DNA of 64,000 bases from Coccinella septempunctata (lineage: Eukaryota; Arthropoda; Insecta; Coleoptera; Coccinellidae), in the NCBI RefSeq assembly GCF_907165205.1, contig NC_058189.1, positions 41,876,270-41,940,269 of the forward strand. The letters run 5' to 3'. Shown here piece by piece: positions 1 to 11,411 of this stretch. The position numbers and the translations under genes are program-made. The first letter of the stretch is position 1. Every line of letters begins with the position of its first letter. The notes beneath the pieces were generated by a model. The model was given only the letters and a program-made list of their open reading frames with translations. It was not told the origin of the DNA and did no database searches.

Positions 1-349
1 CATTCATATCGACTTTGTAATCGGTCAGTAGATGATTGAATAATTTTAAACCCAAATACGTATCCCGGATGTTGCAAATTTACTTGTATGGACTTCTTTT
101 CAATGAAATTAATATTTGCCATTACATATAACAACAATCTCATAATAAAGGTGAGAATACTATGTCTCCTGAATATACAGGTTTGAAGGTGTCCCTATGA
201 GCCAATCCGAATAAAAGTCGTATTATTTCCTTTTGAGCAATGAAAATTCGGCGACTGTCAACCGCATTACTAAAAATTATAACATTGTATGATAGATGAC
301 AGTAAGCAAAACCATAATAAATAATTAAAAAAATATAGTAGGTATTCAT
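1..349 (-). pseudogene. LINE fragment, C-terminal end of reverse transcriptase ORF
   Basis: Read on the minus strand, 349 to 140 gives a stretch with the block RRIFIAQKEIIRLLFGL. This matches the region after the RT palm/thumb in jockey/CR1-like non-LTR retrotransposons, where a QK..IR.IF motif precedes a conserved Cys-Lys-Pro segment. Further down, after stops, 54 to 4 reads GLKLFNHLLTDYK, like the conserved GLKLYNHLP near the end of such ORFs. The copy is frameshifted and runs off the left edge, so it is a dead fragment. The clade is not resolved. It resembles the LINE at 24602-27940 in the same region. Confidence 0.6.
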
Positions 350-958
350 GTAAATAATGCAAACATACTTTGGAGGACGCCGTAATAACTATAAGAAAAT
401 CTACTTCAATTTAAGTTCGAAAATCGTCGATTTCCTCATACTTCAAAAGTGTCCATAGACACTTGACTATAGTCAACTAATCTAAAATAATCTCAATGCT
501 CTGTTTGCTGAACACATAAACTATTTGGCTATTAGCCTTAAACTCTGTTACTAATTATGCTGGCTACAAAGAATAAGAATGCAGCTTGTGTTGATGATGT
601 TCAAATGAAGATATTATCGCTTTGTTCTCTTCTACGAGAATTAATGATTCCTTAATTTGAATTCACAATTTGTACAGACGAAGTAATAAAGTACTTAGAA
701 GGCAACAGCAATAGCACCCATCAAATGTTGGCTATTCTTCAAAAGTGGTGACTGACCCTGAAAGTGTTAATTGTACACATTGTATACGGTAACAATTAAC
801 ATACATTTTCCTTATAAATATATAAGACGTGTATAGAAAATATTTGTGAAAATACATTGACCCTCTGAAGATGATCGGACTAGAAAAATCGAATAAATTA
901 TGGAATATTCACTAAAGAGTAGATTCTGCACGTCCTTCTAGATAGGTACCACTCGATA
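350..958. other. No gene seen
   Basis: AT-rich sequence with no open frame of interest, no recognisable repeat ends and no exon-like block bounded by good splice sites. Confidence 0.5.
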
Positions 959-960
959 TA

Positions 961-1444
961 CAGTTTGTCAATTTGAAAAGGAACCACCCTCAAAATATCG
1001 GCCCTCGTGCAAAATCAGAAAAAATGCAAAAAGAGGTAAACTTAAATTCGTAGGGGTAAGGCGGGTTGAGTGACATCTTATTTTAAAGGTAGGTAATTCG
1101 ATTGCCTTTTCCAAAACGCCACTTGCAACTCTTGCTATCGTAACTATATTCTACTCTTTTTCTCTGATTTTGAAAAGGTCAAGTGTTTGGTATATCTGCG
1201 GAAAGGCAATCTAATTACCTTAAAAACAAGGTGTCACTCAATCCTTTCCTCATTTGAGTTGAGACTTTAGAGTTTAGAGGTTGCTCTCATCACGCTCACA
1301 GGTCATAGGGTTGATACAAATTTATTGGAAGCAACCATATAAAATGTCCCCCTATGAACCAAAGTTTACGTTTTTTTAATTTTTTCTGATTTTGCATGGT
1401 GCCGAGATATATAGGGTGGTACCTTTTCAAATTGACACACTCTG
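961..1444. mobile_element. Tc1/mariner-type MITE with long inverted ends
   Basis: The left end CAGTTTGTCAATTTGAAAAG is repeated inverted at the right end (1421-1444). The inverted arms stay alignable for about 80 bp with mismatches. Both ends abut a TA dinucleotide (959-960 and 1445-1446), the target duplication expected for Tc1/mariner elements. There is no transposase frame, so it is non-autonomous. The interior (about 1050-1260) has a diverged relative near 62600-62810. Confidence 0.6.
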
Positions 1445-2080
1445 TATAGGAAATACAGCGTCTTTATAAATTATGGTAACATCTGAGTGGGCGCAGTGGC
1501 GGATCTACGATTTTCAGGGCCCTACGCTTGAAAACTTTCGGGGCCCCCTCTATATAGAGTAGTATCGGGTAATATGGCCTATGCGGCCAATATGGCCTGT
1601 ACCGATTTTTCCAAAACTCAAAACTAATCAACTGTAGTGGGGTACGTAACCTCCATATCGTCTAGGCTCTTCATTTAAGACCATCTCAGTTATCCCTGTG
1701 TCGCACCGAGTGCGCATGTGTGAAGTCTGTGCGGAAATCGAAAATTATCGAAAGAGATCTTATTTTTTATTTTAGGTAGGTTCAACTTATTCTCTCTCGT
1801 TATGCATTTTTTTTTTAAATTTTGCGGTTGCATAGTAATATAGGTAATCTATAAGACTATATTGTAGTGGCATTTTCTGAAAGAATTGTCCTCAAATTCT
1901 TAGGTTATATTCTTTATGATTAGAAAAGAACCCTGCGAATATTATGGCCCACTATGTAGGTGGCTTATGTAGTTATCACGTTATCTCGTCTTTCTAAATG
2001 GTTATTTTTTTTCTCGCAAGACAAGGGCTCCAAGAAAACCCGTTGCATAAATGAAACTACAAACTTGGTGCAAGTAGTTC

Positions 2081-2269
2081 ATGAAAAAGAGAAAAGAAGG
2101 AAATGGGTTAATAGAAAGGCTGAAAGCTACCAAACTCTACAATGTACCCCGAACAACTTTGAGACGTTTGGCATCTAAAGAAGATCTATCAGCCGAGAAA
2201 GCGACTTTTGTGAAATTGGGAAGAAAACCCACATTAAAATGGCCTGGACCCAAGCCTGGGCCATATTGA
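2081..2269 (+). pseudogene. pogo/Tigger-type psq HTH fragment
   Basis: The frame contains KLYNVPRTTLRRLA followed by KLGRKPTL. This is the pipsqueak-type helix-turn-helix that opens pogo/Tigger transposases and CENP-B-like proteins, with the usual LGRKP.L linker after it. Only this N-terminal piece, about 40 residues, is present. The CENP-B box second half and the DDE nuclease are absent, and the frame ends at 2269. It lies inside the hAT element at 1494-3758, so it is either captured sequence or an older insertion. Family match is from motif memory, not a search. Confidence 0.5.
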
Positions 2270-2399
2270 CCTACCTTTTTTAAATTCTAACCAATATTTG
2301 ATTTTGACAAGAAGAGTTGTTTGAGTTATATTTCGATGTTAATTAGCTTCAATTCATATTTTGGCAATGTATGCTTCCATAGTATGTTTCTGTATATTA

Positions 2400-2440
2400 T
2401 TGGTGAATGTAAATTCACATTCACAATTTACATTCACCAA
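2400..2440. repeat. Perfect 16-bp hairpin
   Basis: TTGGTGAATGTAAATT at 2400-2415 is followed after 9 bases by its exact reverse complement at 2425-2440. It lies inside the hAT element. Confidence 0.85.
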
Positions 2441-3766
2441 CTTCAATTCATAATTGCTGTTTACTTTTAAGTTCAATGAAGAGATACATCGAATAAAGAT
2501 TGTTCGATCTTATAAATTTCATATTTTATTTCCAAAAAGGCTTATGGTGTGCCAAATTATCCGAAATTACTCTACTTTTTCAATTTTTTTCAAATTTTTC
2601 AATGAGAATTCGATTTTTTCAAAACCAACATAAATTTTATTGATGAAACATAAAGTAAATCAATTGAAATATAACAAATGAATTAAAATTAACAAAAAAG
2701 GAAACGCAACTCAACAAGAGTTCTTTCTACAAGAGAAGAATTAACATGAAAATAGAACATTATCGAATGATAAGAATTAAATATAATATGAAATTCCGAA
2801 AAACTACTCAAGTAAACATTTTTTCTTTATTTTCATTTTTTTGATGAGTAAGGGATTGCTGGTTGAGGACAACTTCAGATTACTAATTTTCAGCCAATGT
2901 TTTTAATTTAATGCATAAACTTCATCAGGGCCTGGCAAAATGCAAATTCATCACACAGCTCAGAATGAGATCAAAAAAATTGTTTTTTAACGACCTCACT
3001 CTTAGCTGTGTGATTAATGTGATGGTTTTGTATAAACGAAACGTTGGCTAAAAATTAGTATTCTGATTTTTGAGTTGTCCTCAGCTGACAATTCCATCAA
3101 TTTTTTATTTTCATGCCTGCAAATTCTTTTATTGCAACATCATAATCCGCACTATTCGTTAAATTACTTTCAAACGATACTATTCCTAAGAACTGCAGTT
3201 CTTATCGAAAAATGAAACGCTGAAAACACTTGGTTTCTACTTGTTCATTCAGAATGTTTTTGAAATGAATAGTAGAAAGCTTCTATGATTTTCCCCACTC
3301 AACATTTTTTTTTAGAAATACAGACATATCAGCCTGGAATTGAAACAATATGGAAGAATCGTAGTACAAAAATATGAAACTTAAACAATAAAGTTTACCT
3401 TTTGTAGTTCAGAAAGAATATGTTATCACTCAAACTAGAAGTCCAGAGATAAAAGGAAATCGTTTATTTACACCAACACTATAGTTTTCCATAATAATAT
3501 CTAATATGAAATGTAGAGCGAAGGATAAATACTCGGTCATCACCATCAACAATATTCGAATCTTTCTTAGGTTCTCAGATTATTGAATGAATATGACCAA
3601 CATTTAGAACTAAGAAATGCCAAATAATTATCTTGCACTTTGCACCTTCTCTCGACACATCGGCATCGAAGGGATGCCGATTCTAAAGAAATGTGCATAC
3701 GATCGGGGGCCCCTGTAGACCTTGGGGCCCTACGCGTACCGCGGTAGATCCGCCATTGAGTGGGCG

Positions 3767-5513
3767 TCCGTTTTCTATAATATTAAATTCAAAACTCTTC
3801 ATTAAGGTGCAGCGCAACATGATTCGAAGCCAGCTATGATGTTACAATCATTTCTTGAAACCATGTATCTAATACATTGATTCACTTCAATTCATAGCTG
3901 TTTCTTTTTGAAGGTACTGGGTATAGTCTGCAGTTAGATTTAATCGGACAAACAATAACCATACGTAATAAATGTCAGATAAACTCCTAATTAGTATAAT
4001 TAAACACGTATGTTGGGTTCGAAGAACTTAAATTTATCTGCTTAGATATACAGTATACATCATAATTATCACGTCATTTTGACGGAGTATGCTGGTTGCA
4101 TAATTCTTCTCAGAACTGATTATGGTGAAGCCAACACTCAAAACTTAAAAGTATTGTGTTTCCGCCATTCAGGATTCAATTTCCTACATAATTCATCCCT
4201 TACTAAGACACTAGCTTTGATCGGAAGGAAATCGTTATGGGATAACAATAATCAATTCCCTTATCTAATTTTCCTCATCCTTTCAAAGAAACTCTTCCTC
4301 AATTTGGCCCAAAAATTACCGGAGATATTTTTATATGTGGTTTCTAATGGAATACTTCAATGGAAACGTTTTATCATTTTGTGCATCGAAAATGAAGGTG
4401 TAATATACAAATTATTTTGTCATCCAAATACGAACCCTTTAAAATATATGTGATAGTTTGACAGTCATATTTTCCTTTGGAAGAATATGAGCTCGATCTC
4501 ACATTGGAACAAAGTTACTTCAACTTGAACTGCTTATGTCCGAAAAAATTTATTTCAAGTTTTTCCTGAAATCTCCAAAATCATTATTCTTTTTCTTCTC
4601 TCTCCTTTATTATCTCTACGGCTGCTTGGGCCATTCAGACAAATTTTCAACTTGACCCACTAAGCCTGCTACTAAACATCTTGCTACTTCCTATACTCAA
4701 TAGGATTATTTTATATACATATTTTTTTATATCTTCAAGAGACCTTTTTTATTGCCTGAATAATAATAAGTAGCACTTATAAGGGATGAAGAAGTGGAGC
4801 AAAATAGAATAGAATTATAAAAGGAAACAAGTTAACTTGTTCAAACAACATTAGGTTCATTATTAACACCGTTGTTGGTTACAATTAGGTACTACAAAAG
4901 ATGATCTCACTGTTGAACTTTGGTTCTCCCTACAATATAAAAAGCAATGATCTAGTTCTCAAAACCAGATGCTGAATCTCAAGGAGCCAAGGCGTGAAAG
5001 GTCATTTCAAAAATTGATTTTATGTAATATTTATCATCTTTCGAACGAAGGTTAATTTAGTTGGCCACATTAAATAAGATTTGAACAGCGACATGTAGAA
5101 AATTTGCGAACCTCAATATTACTCATGACTGGTAACTAGTTTAAAATATACCAAGTGACCTAGATTCTCTTGAGAGAAGTTGGTTGAAATGATTAATTCT
5201 TCGTCGCTAGGATACTTCAGAGTCTAGAATCTAGATAACAACATATTGGTTGAAAATTAGCTGCGGATTATTAAGGTATACTATGAATGGAAATGGTATA
5301 AGGAGTTTCAAGAAATTCAAACGTTATATTTGATTCAAATCAACTGCGAGTGTTTTCATTTGGACAAAGAATAGGTGTTCGAAACAGGATATTTTTTCAA
5401 CAGGAAGTAGAACTAAAGATAAAACTTTTATCTAAAAATCTTTAAATAACCTTCAAGATGGCGAAGATAAAATAATCGTTCAAGTAGTTTTTTGTCGTCG
5501 ACCTACACTGAGA
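3767..5513. other. No gene seen
   Basis: A 124-codon open frame at 4079-4453 is low-complexity and leucine/isoleucine-rich, with no recognisable motif. I treat it as chance. No transposon ends or exon-like blocks stand out. Confidence 0.45.
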
Positions 5514-6740
5514 AAAATCTTGAGGTTACAATGTGAAATTACCCACATATTAGCTGGACAGGTTACAGTTACACGGTTGGATTATTTTTTTCACAACTAA
5601 TATCTGGATGTTTCTACAAGGGTGTTGCGAAATTTCATGAAAAATGTAAAACTATCATGTATATTTACAGTGAATATGAAATTTACAGAAAATATGTGTT
5701 AATTCTCTGTGATATCACAAGGGTTGTAATATTCACCTGAAAAATTACAACTGCAATGCAATATTACAATAAATTTGCGAATTTCAACATGAAACGGTAA
5801 TTTCACAACATTATTGTGATCAAAATTTTTTTTTAATCACAATAATTTTGTGAATTATCACATGAAAATGTGATTTCACAACGTTATTTCACAAAGTTAT
5901 TGTGATTTGAGAATTTTTATTGTGAATTTGCGAAGAAAAAAATGCTGTGTTGTAGAATTACAATGCAGAACCCTTTTAATTTTAAAATTCCTTCACAAAT
6001 GTGCTTATACAATGTGTTATTACGGCGGTTGTGAAATTACCACGAAAAAATATAATTGTACAACATGATATCGCGGCACAATTTCCTTCAAGGATAGAAC
6101 ACTTTTTATTTACATGTCTACAGCAAGAGAAAAATCTTACGCGAAATTGTTGAAATTTATTATGGTCAAAATATTTCTCTCGAATATGGAAACAGAATAA
6201 AAAAAAAAGATCAATCGGTTTCCATTAGAGCGTTCCAAAGATGCCGCTTGAAATTTAATAAACAACTGATGATCTTACGAAGGCCAAAATTGTGCTGTTC
6301 TTTTTCCAATCCACGAAGAGTCTCATCTGAAGCTGACTTTTCAGAAGCTCATCTAATGGCAGCTCCAGGAGCTTTCCGGTGTAGATCGGTAAAGGAAAGA
6401 ATTTTTTTGTTGTTATAACTATTCTGTGCATGTCTAGGAGTGTGTGTACAGGATTTTTTTTTAATGCTTCCTCCCCTCCTCATTTTGGACTGCTGCCTTA
6501 TATTGATCTGTGTCCACACACCCCAATGCCTGTACCTCTTTCTAATTTTGATCCATCAGTACAACATAGAGTCCATACAGATGACTTCTTGTCTAATTTA
6601 TTCATCGTATTGAGACAGTCCACAATGACGTTTTTTGTAGAAATTTTTTTCTCGACTTGTTCTTTATATGAATACATTTCTGAAGATATAAATAAAATAT
6701 ATCTTATTCTATTCTTTGTATAATTCATATAGGAGAATAT

Positions 6741-6765
6741 AGGTTAGGTTAGGTTAGGTTAGGTT
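6741..6765. repeat. (AGGTT)5, insect telomere-type repeat
   Basis: Five exact copies of AGGTT in a row. In the other phase this is TTAGG, the ancestral insect telomere repeat. It sits inside the CACTG-ended element, not at a chromosome end as far as can be seen. Confidence 0.85.
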
Positions 6766-7507
6766 CCTGCATTCCTCCTCAACCATAATCGAAAAACAAA
6801 TTCTGTCACTTGGTCAGAAAATATTTTGAGTACTGCTGACAAAACTCGTAAGTCTGGGTATTCTTGTAAAATATCTATTTTAAAAATGTGTTAAACACAT
6901 TCATAGCTTGAGCGTAATATTACAATATGATTGCAAATATCAAGTCATTTTCCACCTATGCGGTACGTGACGTCGCTCGGCTGGATCCGAATTCACAGCT
7001 TCAATGGAATTTCATAATGCAATTGTAAAATCACAACTTTTATCTGCTTCCAGATTCATTCTGTGGCCAATCAAAACCTTTCCTGCAACTGGCACCTGCT
7101 CGTTGCCCAATCCCATATCCTATCGTAGATACTCACTAACTTACCCCATAACCCAATTCATTCTGGAATGATCCACTGTGTCTTCAAGAACTCTGAAGTG
7201 CGAAGAGTTATACATGGTTCAGTTTTTTGTTTAATATGATTTAGTTCTTTCAAGTTCCAAGTATTTCTGCCTTCCAAGTTCCTTCAAGGTTTCAATAAGT
7301 GTGTGACAAAAGTAATACATACTGGAATACTGGTAAGTAGATAGTTATAATTTTTTGAAAGCGATGTTTATTTTTTCGATTTGTGGTTTTCCTTTGGCAG
7401 ATACTAATGAAAAAAATTGAACACCGCATGCATACAACTTATTATTCATTTATTCTGTATCGAAATATTGCCTATTGGATTCCTACTTATTTAATTTTTT
7501 TTTTCAG

Positions 7508-7641
7508 GAATAAACCACCGATACGAATTCTTTATGGAAAAACGATATGTGTTTACAACCTATGTATTCAGGGAGGCCCTCAATTTAATCTATGGAGATG
7601 TTCCGAAGGATGCATTTCAACATTCATCCGGATTCTGGAAG
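7508..7641 (+). other. Exon-like open frame inside transposon
   Basis: A polypyrimidine tract and CAG at 7505-7507 precede a 43-residue frame containing YVFREALNLIYGDVPKDAF. It ends at a TAA (7642-7644) that overlaps a GTAAGT donor (GT at 7641). The composition looks protein-like, unlike the surrounding low-complexity DNA. It could be a transposase exon of the CACTG-ended element or a captured host exon. I do not recognise the family. Confidence 0.3.
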
Positions 7642-8708
7642 TAAGTCAAGCACGACAAAAGCAAGTTTTATAGAAAACAAATTCATAAATTTATCTATTC
7701 CAGAAGATTGTGTCTTTTTTGTTGGAAAAAGACTAGGTATACTTTGTTTTTGAATTTTAAGTTTATACTCTTATGATATGAACCGCTAAATAAGCGCACA
7801 CTCATATCAATATTTTCAGAGGCTGATATTTCACAGTTGAATGCTTCACAATTATGTTGATTTTTTTTTATATTTTGAAAAAAATGTTTAATCATATTGG
7901 ATGATATTTGTGGTTGTTGTTTTTGTTTGATGTAATGTTTCATATTGCTTTTTATATTGAAGATTATATTAATTTCATGTTGTGGTTGTTTTTTAACTGA
8001 TATAATGTTTCATATCTGTTGTTTTCCATATTGATGACTATATTTTATGGTGTAGTTGTTATTTTTAATTAATTGAATGTTTTTTTTCCATATTGATGTA
8101 TATTTTAGGCAGTGATTGTGCCAAATTTAGTTCTGTACAACTACTTTGATGAATAACAAAATAAAGACAATTATCCAGTAATTTTCATGGTTATTTCACG
8201 AAGTAATTTTAAAAGGGTGTGGGGTATTTCTACAATGAAATCTGGAATTTTAACAAATACTTGAAATTTACAATTAAATTCTGTGAATCTGCTCTGTTTA
8301 TTCACAACATTATAGTATTTTACGGTCTAATTGATGCTAAATTTCACGACGTATTTTCGCGAGAACAAGAGGTGATTCCACAATGAATCCTGTAATTGTC
8401 CAAAATTTTTTAATTTTACAATTTATTTCTGTAAAAATCCTTTGCGAATTCACAGAAAAAATGTAATTTTACAGTTGATACCATAAAATTCCATTGTGAT
8501 TTCACAATGAGTATTCACAGGTTTAGTTTCTAGAAAAATCATTAGAAAAAATTTCATGTGAAATCACAACCAACTTGTGATTTATATTTTCTGTGATTTT
8601 ACAAGGTTTTCGTTTCAAAATATTCCTTGTGAAATTCCAGTGATTATCGTTGGTCACAAATAACCCAAGATTTTCACTGTAATTTCACTATTTCGTTCTC
8701 TCAGTGTA

Positions 8709-10580
8709 CACGTCATAGAACACTTTTCGTCTGCACTGTTTCTCGCTTAGTTAAAGATGAGAGGAGTGGCAATTTAATCAATTTCGAGAGCTAGGATTTG
8801 ATGAAATGTGTGTCGAAGCAATCTTATAGGTTTTACTTCCAACTTTGGTTATAAAAAATTTCTGTGTGAAATGGAAATTGATACGTTCAATGGAAAATGT
8901 GAAAATGTCTTCATCCTGAGGAAAAAATTTCAGTAATTTGTAATGGGGAATTCTCCTCAATTTGGGTTATCACTGCATATGCAAGTTTAAACTGAATAAT
9001 TATGAGTTTCATTCATGATTTTTTCAAATTCACCGCGGAAACTATTCAAAATCATCCTTCAAATATAGGGTTTTAAAATTTGAATCGCTTTGTGCGGGGT
9101 TTACGATTTGGCAAAGCGCATAGAAGACAATGAAAAGAACAATGTCCGATCAGCTTATTTATAAAATAACAGCTGTTGATCTACAGGCGCGTACTACTGG
9201 CGAGCTTCAACTGCAACCGGCCATAAAAATCCTATAAAATTTTACGACCTTCCTCGTTCGGCGCAGACCTCATAGACAGCCATCTTTGTCTATCTCATCA
9301 AGATAATGTATTTGTTGTCCTTTATTATCAAGGCATATTCCAGTCGATGTTGCCGAATTGTGCAATCCACATGAAACACTTTAAATCTTAAATACCCATT
9401 TTTATTTTTCATTTTTAAGTGCTTAAAATAATTTTTTTTGGGAAACGGTTGAAATGGTTATTTCAAAATGTAATGTTTCAAAGATATTTCATAAAAAATA
9501 CATCATTTTCATCAGAAGGAGTATTCCCTATTCAGAGATTCTTTTTCAATTTTTGGCAGGGTTAAATTTTTTGGCTACGGTCAGTGCGCAGAGAGTCCCA
9601 AATTCGATGGTCAACGATTACTTTTCTAGAAATATAAGTGTTTAAGAAAATTTTTCAAAGACTCCTAAACTCTGTTTTTGGAATATTTAGATAGCAAAAT
9701 GCAGAAATCATGGATATTTCAATTCCTTCAAATGTCAGAAGTTCTGAAGCTTTACTGCTTCGATTACCTATATTCGCTATATCTTGGTTTATGTTTGGAA
9801 TACTTGAAAAAATGAAAATTTTTTTTTCAGTTCTATGACCCATATGTTATTTTTTTCAGCAGGATAGTCCGTTCTTCTAACGATTGTAAATTCTCTGGAT
9901 TGAAGCCATTTCATTAAATATTCTGATCCACTTCAACGGTAGATCTATATACATTTATTACTTTTCATCTTATCACCACTAGGCGAATCCAGGTCTAAGT
10001 TGGATCTCCTACTCCTTGTTCAATGCCAACACACAAAAGAATTTCCCACATGAAGTACTTACACAATTGTGAGCAGTGTGAGCACAATCACTATAAACAC
10101 TGTGTAGCGAATTTACAATACAGGATGAGTCTCGTAGAAATATTTTAACAGTAGATTCTAAAGATTAAAAAAACACTTTTTTCCTTTACCACCTTTTCCG
10201 AATCGGCTCGGTTTAAGAGATAGAGGCTATTGAAAACCATAAAAAAATGTTGTTTTTACTTCTATCTCACAAACGGTTTCATCGAATGAAATGAATTTCG
10301 GATTATAGTTTTTCATTCATTTGATTAATATTTTTCGAAAACAAGATTTAACGCACGTTTTCCAGTTGTCTCATGACCATTACGTACCATAAAAATACCA
10401 AAAATCCAAAGAACCCAATTATTGAAACTAAATTGGACGCTATCTAATGAATATTTGAACGTATCTGTATAATTTGAAAAATTGGGTTCGTTGGCTGAAT
10501 ACGACTCTGTTTGAAAGATCCACAGATGTGTAATGTCGAAGATTTAGCTAGCTATTCTGAAAGTTATTTTGTTCTTCCAG
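8709..10580. other. No gene seen
   Basis: Only short chance frames. The stretch around 10130-10330 resembles dispersed AT-rich repeat DNA but I could not find its ends. Confidence 0.4.
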
Positions 10581-10712
10581 AGGTGGCACAGCTTATTGTG
10601 AAAACTTAAAATGTGTACCAAGTAAGTTCCAAAATGTGATTGGAAATAATGCTCATAATATTTTGTTATCTTCTTAGATTATTTGTGTGTCCAAATGAAT
10701 CTCGCGGTCAAG
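10581..10712 (+). CDS. Possible clip-domain-like micro-exon pair (partial gene)
   Basis: Two short blocks have splice-like borders. The first, 10581-10621, follows TTCTTCCAG and precedes GTAAGT. The second, 10678-10712, follows TTCTTAG and precedes GTAGAA. Joined across a 56-bp intron they stay open and read GGTAYCENLKCVP then NYLCVQMNLAVK. The C....CVP.YLC spacing is like the clip domain of insect serine-protease homologues, where CVPYYLC is typical. Only about 25 residues are visible, with no signal peptide and no protease domain before Duox begins at 12768. It could be a gene remnant or coincidence. Cystatin-like or other Cys-rich folds cannot be excluded. Confidence 0.25.
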
Positions 10713-11403
10713 GTAGAAAAAATGACTTTACATAAGTAGTATTGTGCTATCGTACAGGAAAAAACTAATTCTAAATCCGTACAACTTCCATGAAATAGCG
10801 TTTCGAAGACCGCAAGAACCAATCAAATCAAACCAGGATTAGTTGACGCGTTTAGGATGCGTTCGGGTAATCAATTAGAATGAATCCGCTCATCAAGAAT
10901 ATTGTACCATTCACTCCTGGAATTCTTGCTTAGCGTATTGGTCATCATAAATAAAGAACGAGTCAGATACGGATCGAATAATCCAACCTCTCATTATCTG
11001 TTTGAAATAATATATTTTCACGTGTAGAATCACCTGGAGTTGAATGAAATGCAACCGGAATCAGATGAAGGTCGGCCTACTTTTCAAATGTCTCCTCGTG
11101 CTCTTGAGTGAGATCAGGATGAAAAAGGTAGCTTATAATATCGCTACTTAACTTACGCTCATCGAGACAGGATCCTGGGAATTTTTGCATGTGGGTTGTT
11201 ATAAGAATTGCCTAGCAAATGATAAACATATAATTTTGTCCTCGGAAACATTCCATTTTTTAAATAAACATCCAACCATTTGGAAAGTAAATGACTTCGG
11301 GTTAAATTTCCTCAATTTTTTATGTGTTGCACTTTTGACCTCACCATAAGTGTGCAGGGGTACACAAAAATCATACTTGACTAGTTTTCGAGAGATAAAA
11401 TTA
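10713..11403. other. No gene seen
   Basis: AT-rich intergenic or 5' intron sequence without recognisable coding or repeat ends. Confidence 0.4.
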
Positions 11404-11411
11404 AGCTTTTG

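Larger units (their letters stand above)
1494..3758. mobile_element. hAT-superfamily DNA transposon, non-autonomous
   Basis: Starts CAGTGGCGGATCTAC and ends GTAGATCCGCCATTG, 15-bp terminal inverted repeats with one mismatch. A run of GGGCCC follows at both sides. It is flanked by a perfect 8-bp duplication AGTGGGCG at 1486-1493 and 3759-3766, the hAT signature. No hAT transposase can be read inside, so it needs a helper. The interior carries a fragment of an unrelated HTH protein (2081-2269) and a hairpin (2400-2440). Insertion appears fairly recent because the target duplication is intact. Confidence 0.8.
5516..8706. mobile_element. CACTG-ended DNA transposon with subterminal repeats
   Basis: The ends are CACTGAGA and its inverse TCTCAGTG, each next to TA (5514-5515 and 8707-8708), so a 2-bp duplication is likely. 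About 600 bp inside the left end and 500 bp inside the right end are packed with variants of TGTGAAATTAC and ATTTCACAA in both orientations. These look like subterminal transposase-binding repeats. CACTG/CACTA ends, subterminal repeats and 2-3 bp target duplications are features of the EnSpm/CACTA group, so this is my tentative placing. I could not read a transposase. The middle holds a telomere-like tract (6741-6765) and an exon-like frame (7508-7641). Confidence 0.6.

Noticed and set aside
4079..4453. 124-codon open frame on the + strand
   Set aside because: No recognisable motif, hydrophobic low-complexity composition, no splice signals or conserved context.
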